In this document: positions 46,052 through 58,447 of the stretch, piece by piece
How positions within the stretch are numbered: the first letter of the stretch is position 1
Layout: each line of letters begins with the position of its first letter
DNA from: Endothia cerciana
Taxonomy: Eukaryota > Ascomycota > Sordariomycetes > Diaporthales > Cryphonectriaceae
Length of the DNA: 64,000 bases
Reading direction: 5' to 3'
Assembly (NCBI GenBank): GCA_026119935.1
Contig: JALRMH010000001.1
Coordinates: 1,240,001-1,304,000, forward strand
Notes under the pieces: generated by a model
The model's input: the letters and a program-made list of their open reading frames with translations, nothing else
The model's database searches: none
What the model was told of the DNA's origin: nothing
Made by a program: the position numbers and the translations under genes

Positions 46052-47261
46052 ATGTTCGGCGGCGCGGCTGGCCCCTCACGGACGAGGGCTAGGCCGTCAC
46101 CGAGTCGTGCACGCCACCAAGTCTCCCGCTCCATCACCGAACGACTGCCCGGGACGTCTTCCAGACACAATCATACGCATTCATCACACCACCACCACCA
46201 CCACCACCATATCACAGGGCATATCTCATCGTCGCTACACAGGAGGGACAGGAGCCGTGATGAGCGCAACGCAAGCATGGTAGTACCGCAGTCGGCGGCG
46301 CCCCTGCTCCAGAACGTGGCTCCCAGGGGCTCGCTCGAGGTGCCACGGTCCGAGGGTGTCACGCCGGGGGTCCTGAGCCCGGAGTCGAGTCGGAGAGGGA
46401 GTGCGCTGATCTCCGGCGATGTCGAGGGTGTCGGGCCGGCCGGGAGCCCCCTGGATAGGGAGGAGCTGCTGCAGAGGGAACGAGCCAAGGCCGAGGCGAG
46501 GACGGCGTACGTATCTTTCCCACCTCCTGCCTCCTTTACACATCCACCGCCTTCAGCATCCATACTAACCACACAAGATGCCCAGCGGCCTTAAAACCTC
46601 CCTGGTCGACCTGACCACCTTCTCAACCACGACCACCCGCCGCCTCGACGAAGCCTACTACACTGTCCTCCAGAAACTCACGACCCTCCAGAACACCATC
46701 CTCGCCCTCAAGGACCTCGCCGAGGCCTCAAACGCCACCAACGCCGGCTTCATCGCCGAGTCGCAGTCCGTCCTGGCCGAGGCGCGGTCGCAGCTCGATG
46801 CGTTCGGCGACTTCAGCGAGCAGCAGGGGCGCGTGCAGGCCCTGCAGGACCGCGTGCACGGCACGCGGGAGCGGATCGAGGCGCTGAGCGAGCGGGTCGA
46901 CGTCGTGAAGCGGCGGGTGGAGAGGTGGGAGCGCGCCTGGGCACAGAGCTGGGAGAACGCGCGGCGGGGGATGCGGATCGTCTGGGGCGTCCTGCTGGGG
47001 CTAGGGCTGGTGGTGCTGGTGCTGTACTGGGGCGCGAGGGCGTATGCGCCCGAGATCGAGGGGGCCGTGGGCGGGCTGAAGGAGGATGCCGTGGCCGCGA
47101 AGGTGACGCCGGAGCACAGTGCTCTCGGGCTGGGGCTGGGCAAGGCTCAGGATGGGCAGGGGGAGGGGGAGAATGGCAGTCTGCCTCTGTTGAGATTCAG
47201 CCGGGATAGGGAGGTTGAGCTGGCTGGTGATGAGGCCATCCGGGCGCTGGATGAGCTGTGA
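46052..47261 (+). CDS. Uncharacterised coiled-coil, single-TM membrane protein
   Basis: Exon 1 is 46052-46506, the intron 46507-46585 (with a perfect TACTAAC branch point) and exon 2 46586-47261; the product is 376 aa. The N-terminal 150 residues are disordered and Ser/Arg-rich, with an eight-His run. The middle (LKTSLVDLTTFSTTTTRRLDEAYY onward) is a long coiled coil with heptads (LQDRVHGTRERIEALSERVDVVKRRVERWE). One transmembrane helix (IVWGVLLGLGLVVLVLYW) follows, then a short acidic tail. This resembles a family of hypothetical proteins of filamentous ascomycetes. No function is known to me; a tail-anchored-like tether is plausible. The branch point lies too close to an upstream aag, so the ccag acceptor was chosen; it keeps frame. 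Confidence 0.8.
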
Positions 47262-48813
47262 TCCCGCGTTGCGCGTTGCGCGTTGCGCCTGTTCTCTGTC
47301 ATGTACAGCACGCGAGGTACCCAAGATTGTCCTTTTTTTGGGCAGACACTACCAGGGAGATACACCCCGTTTGCCTCATTTTTTGTCCCACAGAAGGAGA
47401 GGGCCTAGGTATAACCAACCAGGTATGGTCAAGGCAACCTATCCTACGAAAAGCCTGATACTACGGTGAACTCGCCAGGACTCATGCCAGCCTACATGAC
47501 ACGGCTGATTGTAAAGCGACTTGTGTAGCAAGGCAGCACGTCCGGACAAGTCCAACGAGCTGTCTCCGTCGTCGGAAGTGTCTCGCGTCCTGCGAGGCGC
47601 AAATCAGCTTGCGAAAATGAGTTCAGTCTCAAGTCAGGATAACACATAAGCCCTGCGGCTGACGCCGGTGAAGCGCAACTCGCAAGGGTCTGTCTGGTCA
47701 ACAACGCTGTCTCCAGACGCGCTTGGAAATAGGGGTGGCAGGTGAGGTCCAGATCGTGGGACTCTGGAACGCCAGCCTCGAGTGCTCGGCCGCGCAGGCG
47801 CTGCAAGCAGAGTGCCGGATCGAACGTGCCGGGAGCACCACCCTGCGCGCCCCGTATGCAGGTGCTGCATAGAGCGAAGCCTCGCAACGAAGGCCCCTCC
47901 CTGCCAAGCCCTGCCCTGGAAGACGTCATCGCCGAGGGCGCCTGTGACCACACATTTTCTTGTTTCTGCGCTCTACCGATTGCTGGCAGGGCCATGGTCT
48001 GGCTCAACGACAGAAAGGCCAAGAGGATCTGCTCTCATCTGGTCTTGGCTATTGTGACTGAATTCCCCTCAGCGCAATCTCCGATTCTGGAGAGTCGGTC
48101 GTAGACGATCTTATTCTGTTGAGATCACCGTTCTGGGGGCCACCCCTCCCCACTCTTGCTCTCTTCCGGGTAATCTGACCAACGCCGTCATGGTTGCCAT
48201 GGGACAGTCACCAACAACCTGATACCAGCCTCCCCAATCCCAGGCCGGCTGGGCTGTGCTTCCTACTAGGCCTTTGTGCTTTCCCCACGGGTCAGACGCC
48301 CAGTCATGCTGACCTTATTGTCTTTTTAATCTGCCACAGGTCTGCCGGGGGCATGCCAAGATACAGAGAGAGGCCCACAGTGATCCGCCGTTACCTGCAA
48401 CTGAACGCGCATGCGGAGTGCGCCTCAACACCATCAAGTCATATACCTAAACCAGCATTTCTCTTGCTGTTATATACACTGTCGTTTCTCGCCCCTTGCG
48501 TTCTCTGTTCATATTTGCTAGCCTATCCCTGACCTCGCCTTTCTGGACCATCTTCTCTCCAGGCTAATTCCCCGACGGCAAGTCAGCCTGGGGACAAGGC
48601 GCAATACGACCGCCGCTCTACCCCGCGAAGCCGTTAGATTGGAAGGGGGGGCTGCGCTACCTCGTTAACCAAGCTACACAACGTCCGACCTGCGAACGCG
48701 AAATCCGTTGTATCAACGCTGCCGGATACCCTCTCCAGCCTCAAGAATCTACACCTGAAGCGACGGTTGGGTAGCTGAGGAGACTTGCGCCTCAGAGCTG
48801 CGGAAGCCTCAAG
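47262..48813. other. Intergenic region
   Basis: About 1.55 kb without a supported gene. Three tandem copies of a 7-bp gcgcgtt unit directly follow the preceding stop codon (about 47,266-47,288). The right end should hold the promoter of the PX-domain gene. Confidence 0.4.
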
Positions 48814-51800
48814 ATGTCTTCCACCGAACCCAGCAGCGGCGCCGACAGCCACGCTACTACCGAGGCAGGGCCTTCGACGGTCGACCCGTCTCTGCGGACC
48901 ACGAGCAGCAAGTCGAGTCTGCCACCGCCAGGGCAGGCGCTCACCGGGAAACAAGAGCATTGTGCGTGTTCAACGTCCCATAGGTCCCGCTACTCCCGGG
49001 GGCTAACTCGTAGTCTGGTGTGCAGATCTGAAGAGAGAGCTCATCTCTGAGCAGGTGGGCCGGGAGATCAGAGAGCTCAACTCGCCCACCGCCCTCCGAC
49101 GCTTCGGCGCCCCCTTCAGGTCCGACCTGGGCGAGGTAACGCCCTACGACTCGGAGCTCCCGATACTCCGCTACATCTTTGTCCACCATGTGCGCGAGTT
49201 CCCCTTCCTCGACAAGGCCCGCGAGAAGGAGTTCTGGCAGGACAAGCTGCAGGTCTTCCTGGAGTCCTTCGCGAGCAGGAATATCTCCTCCTCCGAGGAC
49301 CGCCTCGAAGAGACTAAGCGTCGGAAGCTGGCCAGGAAGAGCCAGAAGCTCGTGGAACTTATGATGGTCTCGGGCATCCCGACCTCGTCTGGCTTCGAGG
49401 AGAGGATACGCTTCTCGGAGATGGAGGTCGTGGACCGGGACGCCATTGACACGGGCGTGCTGCACACCCAGCCGGAGGGTAATTACATCAACGGCTGGGA
49501 TGTGAACATGGCTGGTGTGCGCGTCAGGAAGGTGAAGGGCAGTATCAAATCGCATAAACATGCTGTAAGTTATAAGCCCCAGTGGTGCCGGGTCGGACGG
49601 GTGCTGATGATGTTGCAGGAGTTCTTGCTGCGAATCAAGAGGAAGGGCGAGAACGAGTGCTTCGTCGGACGCCGCTACGGCGACTTCAGCAGGCTTCACA
49701 AGCAGTTGCGCATCGAGCTACCCGGAAAGGTCCTCCCGCCCGTGCCGAAGAAGAACAAGACTTCTTCATTAACTGGCGGGATCCTCAGCGGAGGCGAGGG
49801 CTCAGATGCTGACTCCATCTCGTCTGCCTCGACCCAGAAGACAGCTGCTCTCAATAACGGCGAGGAGACAACAACAACAACAACAACAACAACAAGCAAC
49901 AGACTCTCGGTCAGGAGCGCTTTCAACCATAGGAGGACGGAATCCGGCGCTTCGTCACTGAGAGCATCGCCTAGGCCGTCGATGGAAGACGGGCCGTTGA
50001 GTCCATACGGCGCCCTCAGCCCTAAGAAGAATGGGGATATGGTCCTCTACCGCGAGAGCCAACGGATCTCTCTGAGGGCTTTCCTTCGCTCTCTGCTGCA
50101 GAACCCACAGGTTGCCCAGACCAAGGCTATGCAGGATTTCCTGACCCAGAATCCCGCAACTCTGAAAGACGAAGACTACCTTGATATCATGACGCGGAAG
50201 TCTGTTGATGAGAAACGCATGGAAGAGCAAAAGAAGTTTTACGAGATCGCAAGACAGCGCGCGGCCGACCTGGACATATACATGGAGCAGTGAGTCCACC
50301 TGCCTTCTGCGTCCTCGCATCGCATCTCACGAAGCTGATAAGCCCTTCTAGGTTCCGCCAAGAGATAGTGGATGCCAACGGCCTCACAAAGCTGTTCCAG
50401 GAAATCAAGGAGAAAGAGACCATCCAGGACCTGTCTATCCAGTATCAGAAATTCGCCGAGTGGCTCCGGATAGAAGTCGCAGCCACGATCTACCACCTGT
50501 TCCTGGCAGAGGACAATTCTCCGGAGCTGTTCGTGCAGGCGAAGAGAATCCACTCTCTGATCCCTTACACGATCATCAAAAACATCATCCGGGTCGCCAA
50601 CCCCGCGGCAGTCATGTCAAGCCTTCTGGATGTGTTCCTCGCCCAGCCGTTCGGAACAAAGTCGTTGATGCAGAGGATATTCTCATTGGCGCTTAACGAC
50701 GGCATCAAGAGCTTTCAGAAGTCGATAGACGCCGTGGCTGCCAAGGTCGGTGACGAGGTCTTCGTCATGAAGCTCCGGCGGTATTCTGACGCCGAGGAGC
50801 ATGTCAAGGTCGGTATCCGCGAGGAGGCGGCCAGCGAGGACGTGGACCTGATCGTGGCGATCTTGAGATCGGACCTGATCCAGCCTAGCCTCACCGGGGA
50901 GCAGATCCAAAGGCTCTACAACGCCTACGTTGCTTTCAACAGCGCGGTCGAGAACGTGGACGAGGAGCTCAAGCAGGGCGCCCAGCTGTTCTCGAGCCTG
51001 AAGACGCTCGTCAAGCTCCAGACGAGGCAGCGCGATAAGCAGATGATGCTGTCCCTGGTCGAGGAGCCTGTCACGCTCCAGCTGTTCCGGGATCTGTTCA
51101 CGATCTTCTATGAGCCGCTGGTCCGGGTGTACAAGTCTGCCAACGTCTATGGTAGTGTCACGGACTTTGCGGTGTTCATGGACGACATGATACAGGTCGT
51201 CGAAAAATGCAGGGAGCAAGACGCCTCGGCGGACCCGAACCAGACCGTCCAGGCGTTCATCGACCTGTGTCAGAGGCACGAACACAACTTCTACAAGTTC
51301 GTCCATGAGGTCCACGTCCATGACAACGGCCTGTTCACGCAGCTGATGGTGTGGATCGAGGACATCCTCGAGTTCCTCCGCAAGGGGCCTAAGAACGGCG
51401 CGCTGGACATCAACGCCCTGTTCGAAGGCGCCACCACGACGAAGGTGATCGAGAAGGAGCTCGCCACCAAGGAGATCAACGATCTCATTGCCTGGCAAGA
51501 GGCCCGGAAGAAGTGGCATCATGACAAGACGCGCCAGAAGATGGCGGCAGACGGACAGATGGGGGATGGCCTGGTCCCCGGCGCCATGAACTTTACTAGT
51601 GCTGATTTCGGGCTCGACCAAATGGACCTGGAGGACATGGAATATGAGAGCGGGTCCGGGTCGGAGGAAGAGGCGGAGGAGGAGGATGGCCTCGACCCGA
51701 TCGAGGCGGAGCGCAGGCGACGTGCGAAGAGGCAAGACCGGCTCCGGCGTAGTGCGGGTGAGCCGGTCAAGCCGCACGTCGAGGAGGTGCACAAGCTGAA

Positions 51801-51843
51801 GGAGAACTTTCTGGTCATGCTCAGGCAGGTTCTGGCAGAGTAG
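48814..51843 (+). CDS. PX-domain protein of the yeast Ypr097w/Lec1 type
   Basis: Four exons (48814-48961, 49026-49564, 49619-50289, 50352-51843) give 949 aa; all junctions are GT-AG and keep frame. An N-terminal PX-associated region (LPILRYIFVHHVREFPFLDKA) precedes the PX domain. The PX domain starts near WDVNMAGVRVRKVKG and has the phosphoinositide-binding RRYGDFSRLHKQL and a P-rich loop (LPGKVLPPVPKK). A low-complexity insert with a poly-Thr run follows. The large helical C-terminal region (LSIQYQKFAEWLRIEVAATIYHLF onward) is the DUF3818-type part, ending in an acidic stretch and a basic helix. The yeast relative is implicated in lipid and sterol handling. It is probably peripheral on endosomal or contact-site membranes; that is inferred from the family. 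Confidence 0.88.
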
Positions 51844-52807
51844 ACGCCCCACACCCCACCGTTGAGCCGTGGGCACCTCTCGATCCTGGATCGGGAGAGT
51901 GCTGGCGTTTGGGGCCTGGAGGAGGAGCAAGAGGGGGATGGATGAGGTTGGGATACATGCTTGCATTATGAGCGTCCTCTTCACCTAAGCATTACCTGGT
52001 GGCGGGCTGGCAGTATCGGCCTGTGTAGAGCTGGGGGAGACTCACCCTCCATTACCTACCCGTCTGGGCATGGAAGATAATGACAGAAGTCACACACACA
52101 GAGCACACACACCCAGAATCACACACACACACCTTCAAGACACTGCCACGTGCCGGGTGCCGTTTGCGAGATCTGGTGGTACCAGGCGCGAGTCGCACTG
52201 GCGCTGGGCCAGGCGCCGATGATGAATCGGGGGGTGGGGACGGTTGACGTTGAAACCCCACACGGTCACTGCTTGCGGGCGGGTTCCGTTACCAAACTAA
52301 AATTCAAGCACCCCCTGGACTAAGAAGTTTGGCGCATTCCGGATGGGCCCCCCGCTCCTGGCCCGGACCCAAGGCCTCACCGCGAGGCATGTCATCCTCA
52401 CCTCACCTCATCCTTCGTGCATCCCGCCAATTCTCGTCCCCCTACTGACCGGACGCGTCCCCTTCCCTGTCCTGCCCTGGGGGAACCTTTCAATACTTCA
52501 ACACATCTCTTTGGTGGTTTTTTTTTTTCCTTTCCTTTTTCCTTTTTCCTGTTTTTTGCCTCCCTAGTTCTCCTGCAGGAACCCGCCTCTACGCCGAACG
52601 CAGTCCCAGGTGCTAGCTAATCATCCGGGCCCGGCCCGCTTTGTCTCTCGTCCTCTCCTGCCGCTGTCTCTCCTGTCTCGGATTGCCCATCCATCCATAC
52701 ACACCAACGGAGAGGCGCCAGACCTCGGCGCGACGACGACATACGGTCCGAGCCCACATGATCTGTGTGTCTGGCATATAGGACGACCCAGAGCCCCCCG
52801 CTCCGCC
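51844..52807. promoter_or_regulatory. Intergenic region and upstream leader of the DUF726 gene
   Basis: It contains an interrupted CA microsatellite at about 52,091-52,131 and a T/C-rich run at about 52,515-52,560. The frame upstream of the chosen ATG at 52808 stays open back to about 52,610 but looks non-coding, so this is probably the 5' leader. Confidence 0.45.
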
Positions 52808-52875
52808 ATGGCAGGCAACGAGGAGGAGGAGCAGCAGCCGGCCTCGGCGGCTCCTGGCGGGGACACCGAGCCGCA

Positions 52876-52907
<32 letters not shown>

Positions 52908-55900
52908 CGCCGCCGCCCGAGCCCAACAAGACACCCGCGGGGCCCGCCCCTGCCGCCGCAGATACAGCGGCCGTCGGGTACGACGACTTTGGGCTCCCGA
53001 TACGCCGATCGGCCCAGATACAATACTCGGGGGAGGGGGAGGCTGTGGAGGGCCAGGGGGGAGGCCGGGGCCGGAGCGACGGCCAAGAAGCCCCGGGCGA
53101 GGGGGAGGAGGCCGGGGAGAGGCCGAGCGGGACGCAGGAGGGCGGGCCGAGCTCGGGCCGGCCGATTGGTAGCGCGAAGGAGGAAGAGGATGCGAGCGGA
53201 AGCGGGGGGGACGAGTTCAAAGATGCGGTGGGTACGCCGCCGTCAGGAGAGGCCAAGTCAGGAGACGAAGAGGGCGTCGCGGACGGGGCCGACGCCGGGA
53301 AGGAGCAGGATAGCAAGCCTGCTCCTTCAGAAGAGGACAAGGAGCCGAGGTCCAAGGCTGGTGAGGCCGAGAAGGGTGCCACAAAAGACGACGGATCAGG
53401 GCCCATACCGAACGCCGGCGAAACGGGGAAGAATACTGCGAAGGACGAGGGGCCAAAGCTAGAAGACAAAGCAGACACCGTCCAGCAGGAGGATTCAGCA
53501 GCAGCAGCAGCAGCAGCAGCAGCACAGGACAGGCGCCACCTGAGCCAGGCTTCTGCCCCGGACACCCACGTTGTCTCCGAGTTCTCCCACCAGCAGGTGA
53601 CTCTGCACACCGGAGAGGAGAAGGATGATGACGACGGAGGTTGGCAGACCATGCCCGCATTTGCACCCTACGATATGTATAATGACGACAACAAATTAAT
53701 TGCGAGAGAGTATAATGAGGAGGAAGTCGACGAGCAGACGTACAACTACGGCGGCATGGGGGGTGCGGGCAAGGGCTACACCAGGGTCTTCGTGGACGAT
53801 GACGCCGAGTCCGCGACGAGCATGGACGACAACACGCAGTACCTCTTCAAGACCGCCGGCGGTACCAGCATGATGGACGACGAAGACACGCGGGACGCCG
53901 TGTCGCAGATGCAGGCCACCAAGGACCTGTTGACCGAGGGCCAGAAGATCGCATACGTCGGCCTGGCGAGGATAGAGCTGTCGCAGATAGTCAAGGAAAT
54001 GGAGGGCGTGCCGTCCACCAGGTCCTCCAAGAAGGCGGTCCAGCTGGCCGTGGAGGCAGCGAAGATGTGGGCGCAGAAGATCATGATCCGCCTGTACACC
54101 CACATGGACATCAGCGCCGCGGAGCAGGTCATGATCGAGCAGCTGAGCGAGCACGGTGTCATATCGAGCGACCTGACGCCCCAGCTCATGGCGAACGCGA
54201 GGGTGAAGAACCCCCTGGCGGACCGGAGGAGCTCGGTGTCCAGCTCGCGGCCGTCATCTGTTGCTTCGCCTAGACCACCCCAGTCTGGCTTTTCATCGCC
54301 CGGGAGGGGCAGCGACGAGGCACCAGCAGAGCCTCCGCCGGCGTACGACAAGCACGAGGGCGAGGAGCTGCCCGCTGTGCGGACTCCGTCACAGCTGCCC
54401 GTCAGTGAGAAGCTGGACATAGATATACGATGGACTATTCTGTGCGACTTGTTCCTGGTGCTCATCGCGGACTCCATCTACGACTCACGATCGCGATATC
54501 TGTTGGAGAAGGTTGGCAAGGCTCTCGAGATAGACTGGATCGACATCTGCCGCTTCGAGAAGAAGGTCACGGAAGCACTCGAGATGCAGCAACAGGCGGA
54601 GCGGGAGAACTGGAACGAGGACGAGCACAAGGAGAGCCGGCGGAAACTAGCACTCAAGAAGCGCTACATCGTCATGGGCCTGGCAACTGTCGGTGGAGGT
54701 CTCGTCATCGGCTTGTCAGCCGGCCTTCTCGCACCCGTCATCGGTGCCGGCCTGGCGGCCGGTTTCACCACCATCGGTGTTACGGGGACTAGCAGTTTCC
54801 TGGGTGGGGCCGCCGCGTCTGCCATCATCACCTCCGGTGCTGCGGCCTCGGGCGGCGTCATTGGAGCCAGGGCCGCCAATAGGAGGACTGGCGCCGTCAA
54901 GACATTTGAATACCGGCCTCTGCACAACAATAAGCGGGTGAACCTGATTGTCACGGTGTCCGGGTGGATGACGGGCAAGGTGGATGATGTCCGTTTGCCG
55001 TTCAGTACTGTGGATCCGGTGATGGGCGATATCTACTCCGTCCTGTGGGAGCCGGAGATGTTGACCAGCATGGGTGACACTATCAATATTCTGGCAACGG
55101 AGGTGAGTCCTGTGAACAGAGAACAGAGAAGGATACAAGTGGCTGACATTCCCTAGGCTCTCACACAAGGTCTGCAACAGGTACTGGGGAGCACCATCCT
55201 GGTCAGCCTGATGGCAGCGCTACAGCTGCCCGTTGTCTTGACCAAGCTCTCCTACCTCATCGACAACCCCTGGTCTGTGTCGCTCGACAGGGCATGGGCC
55301 GCAGGTCTGATCCTGGCGGATTCCCTGGTCGAGCGGAACCTGGGCACGAGGCCCATCACTCTCGTCGGCTACTCTCTCGGCTCGAGAGTCATCTTCTCGT
55401 GCCTCCTCGAGCTGGCCCGCAAGGGCGCATTTGGGCTGATCCAGAACGTTTACGTGTTCGGCTCACCGATCGTGGTCAAGCAAGACGAGTATCTGAAAAT
55501 CCGAACTGTCATATCCGGCCGCTTTGTCAATGGATACCACCGCAACGACTGGATCTTGGGATACCTCTTCCGTCTGACGAACGGCGGCATCCGGCGTGTT
55601 GCTGGCCTGGCCCCCATCGAGGGCATCCCAGGATTGGAGAACGTGGACACTTCAGAACTTGTGGCGGGACATATGGACTATCGAAGGGCGATGCCGCGTC
55701 TGATGCGCGAGACTGGCTGGCTCGTCGAGAGTGACGAGTTCGCCGAGATCGAGGCTCCCGATCCTGAAAATCACACAGAGAGGCAGCGCGAGCTGATCAA
55801 CGAGATCGAGGAGGCGAGAAAGCAGCTCGAGAAGGAAGGCAATAGCAGCAGCAATCGCAAAAGCGGCGCGTTCGGTGGCTTCTTCAGCCGCAAAAAGAAG

Positions 55901-56443
55901 GCGCAGAAGGCCGAGTGGGAGGTGTACGAAGACTCAAAGAATGCGGCGGCCAACGGGGCGCCGTCCGGCAAGACGGAAGACAGCGATGGCAACAACCACG
56001 GCGTGCTCTTCGATGTTGACGCGATGCGGGCCGAGCTGGCCAGAAACCAGACCAGCGAGACACTTCAGGTGCGCGAGCTGCAGTCAACACTGCCGCCGAT
56101 GAAGATCCCGAGCCCTGGGATACCGCCGAGCCCGAGGGACTCCTTGAGCCAGACAAGGAGTGACTACGCCGCATATCACTCGAAGAACGCATCCTTTGAC
56201 CATGGACACTCTTCCACACATCATGACGATGGAATACAGATGACCTTCGACACAGCCTTTGAGGAGCCACCCCGGTCCCACAGGAGCCAGACCACCCCGG
56301 CCGCAAACCCCTTCACAACAAGACCGGAGATCAAGACGTCGCACACGGTACCAAACGTCGGAACAGTCGCCTCTAATCCCTGGGCAGACCCTGACGACGA
56401 CGACTTTGGGAAGGAGGAGGAGATCTCAATGACTTTTGCTTGA
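52808..56443 (+). CDS. DUF726 alpha/beta-hydrolase membrane protein (Mil1/TMCO4 type)
   Basis: Exon 1 is 52808-55102 and exon 2 is 55157-56443; the product is 1193 aa. The first 280 residues are low-complexity acidic sequence with a poly-Thr run, a tetra-Pro and a poly-Ala run. The conserved region begins around TKDLLTEGQKIAYVGLARIEL. A paired glycine-rich hydrophobic segment (IVMGLATVGGGLVIGLSAGLLAPVIGAGL and following) is the DUF726 membrane region. The hydrolase core follows, with VSGWM, the nucleophile elbow LVGYSLGSRVIF (G-x-S-x-G) and the late HRNDWILGYLFR catalytic-His region. A disordered tail with a coiled coil closes the protein. Yeast Mil1 binds the AP-1 adaptor and has putative lipase activity; this substrate is unknown. 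Confidence 0.9.
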
Positions 56444-58447
56444 GCGCCGACTGATTTTGTACCATTTTTCTGGAAGGCGTAAGGTGTACTAGGCGCAACT
56501 GCTACGCGCGTGGATCATCACCACAGGCTGACTTGTGCAACTGCACCCAATACATGGGAGGACAATATCGTGAACGGTCGTTTGCAAGCACAATACGGAG
56601 CTCTTCATCAGGGGCGACCAGCCAGTTCATGGACAATTGAGAAAAGCTGGTGGGCCCTGTTGATACTACCATAACATATATACAGTAACCGCAGACACTG
56701 AAGAACGGATGCATCCCATCCCTTTTTAAGACCAGGGTTGCATTGCGCCACAGGAAGCGTCCAACTGCAGTAGCCCACAGCAAGATTACGTACGAGGTTC
56801 CCTACAAAGCAATGTCCACACCAAACAGTACGCCAGATGGCCCAAAGTGGAAGCCTTCTGGAAGGAAAGGGAACGGTCGTCGACGAATCAGACTGCGGGT
56901 CGCGGCCACTCTCGAGGTGGCCACCTAGAGAATTCCGATCCGGCTTCTCGCTTCTCCAGGCCAGACATCTGCGCAAACGTCTCACATCAGATCAATGAAT
57001 TAGGCGTAAGGCAGACACGGCCAGAGCTCGTTCGCGCCGAGCTGCAGAGGGCCTGGTCGAGAACAAAATTCGGTCCCTGGCGCCCATCACGTCCATTTTC
57101 TCCCCCACCACCCGGACGGCGTGGACAAGCAGGTTAATGCAAGTCGGTGTCAGCCGCAGCGAGGCTGCAGTGCTTCTGGACCCACCATAAATAGAATGGC
57201 GGCGTACGGGGTACTACTAGTATGTAACTGGTCAGAGTGTCAACTTGTCTTCCTCCCCTGGACTTCCCCCCCCCCCCCTTTCGCACACAGAGGCGCTCTC
57301 AGCGAGGCGACACTTGCGCCGTATCGATAGAGAGCAGCTGACCGCGTCATGTTCCCAATCCAAATGGGACACGCGTAGAAGGGTGAGACGCCGTGTCGAC
57401 TTGATTGCGGCGTCGCAGCGAGCGGCCTCGGAAGAGGAATTCCAGAAATCCTTCAGGATGCGGCTGCGGGACCCAGATGAAGTCAACCAGGGCGATACGC
57501 CGATACCCACTCTTTCACGAGGCAGGTGATCCAAGCTCCATTCTGCCCATCCATACAGATGGCAAAGGCCGCTTTGGGGGGCAAGTTCGAACTGCTGAAG
57601 GTCTTGTTAGCTGCCGGGCGGGTGCATCGTATGTCGCACTACATATGCCTGACGCATCACCACCTATTCATCATGGGTTTCAGGAAGGGGGTGTTGCTGC
57701 GGCCCCACGCCTAATCGACAAGCGACAAAAGCGGATGCCATCCTTCGATCCTTGGGGGCCGCTACCTCTGCCTAGCCGGCGATCCCACGGAGCTGCAGAG
57801 ACTCGAGACCATTTTCTGACACGCCTCTCAGCTCTAGCTCTCCAGGCTGGAGGGCCGGAAGAAAGGGAGGGGGGGGGCCGGACAGTCGAAATTCTCTCGA
57901 GTGAGAGTGAGAGCCGGGCACAGAGGACAGTAAAAGGGGGACCCAGCACAGCCTCGTGCCACCTGCAAGCTGACAAACTAAGTTGTGTGCTCATCGATGG
58001 CGTACGGCGCATGCGAACCGGAATCCACACTGCTGCAGCGGGGGACATCAGTCCTGTCAGTGAGCTGAAGGTTGACCGAGTCTTTGGGAACGACGAGCAG
58101 CGGGCTGAACAACTAGGGGCCCCATCCTACCTGCTCTCAGTATACCAGCTGCCTGCAGCCGTCCTGGCCCCCTGTCCTAATCCACGGTTCTCTCTTCTGA
58201 GTCTGCTTGTCGACGCCGGGAACCTCCAGCTTCCCTTCCCCCCTCTGATTCCGAGTCTACTCTTTTCCGTGTTTGGCTCCCCATATTCCTGCCCGCCCTG
58301 TTTCTCGTCATACCATATCTTTCCGCTCGGCATTGTTCTCGGTGACGCGGGCTGTGGAAAATCGATTGCAAAATACCCTCGTGCCGGGGACAGGTGCGAT
58401 GCTCTGCGGTGCGACCTGACCGGTGATATCTTCCCCGTCTCACCATC
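56444..58447. other. Intergenic region with a C13 run
   Basis: About 2 kb. A C run lies at 57266-57278. A long open frame overlapping the next gene's start (57405-58562) lacks codon bias and motifs and is not called. The right part is pyrimidine-rich and probably promoter and leader of the next gene. Confidence 0.4.

Noticed and set aside
50683..51984. Minus-strand open frame of 433 codons
   Set aside because: It mirrors the PX-domain gene's last exon and is leucine/arginine-rich in the way GC-rich antisense frames are.
52621..53652. Minus-strand open frame of 343 codons
   Set aside because: It is antisense to the low-complexity acidic N-terminus of the DUF726 gene. Poly-Val and poly-Ser runs arise from the triplet repeats.
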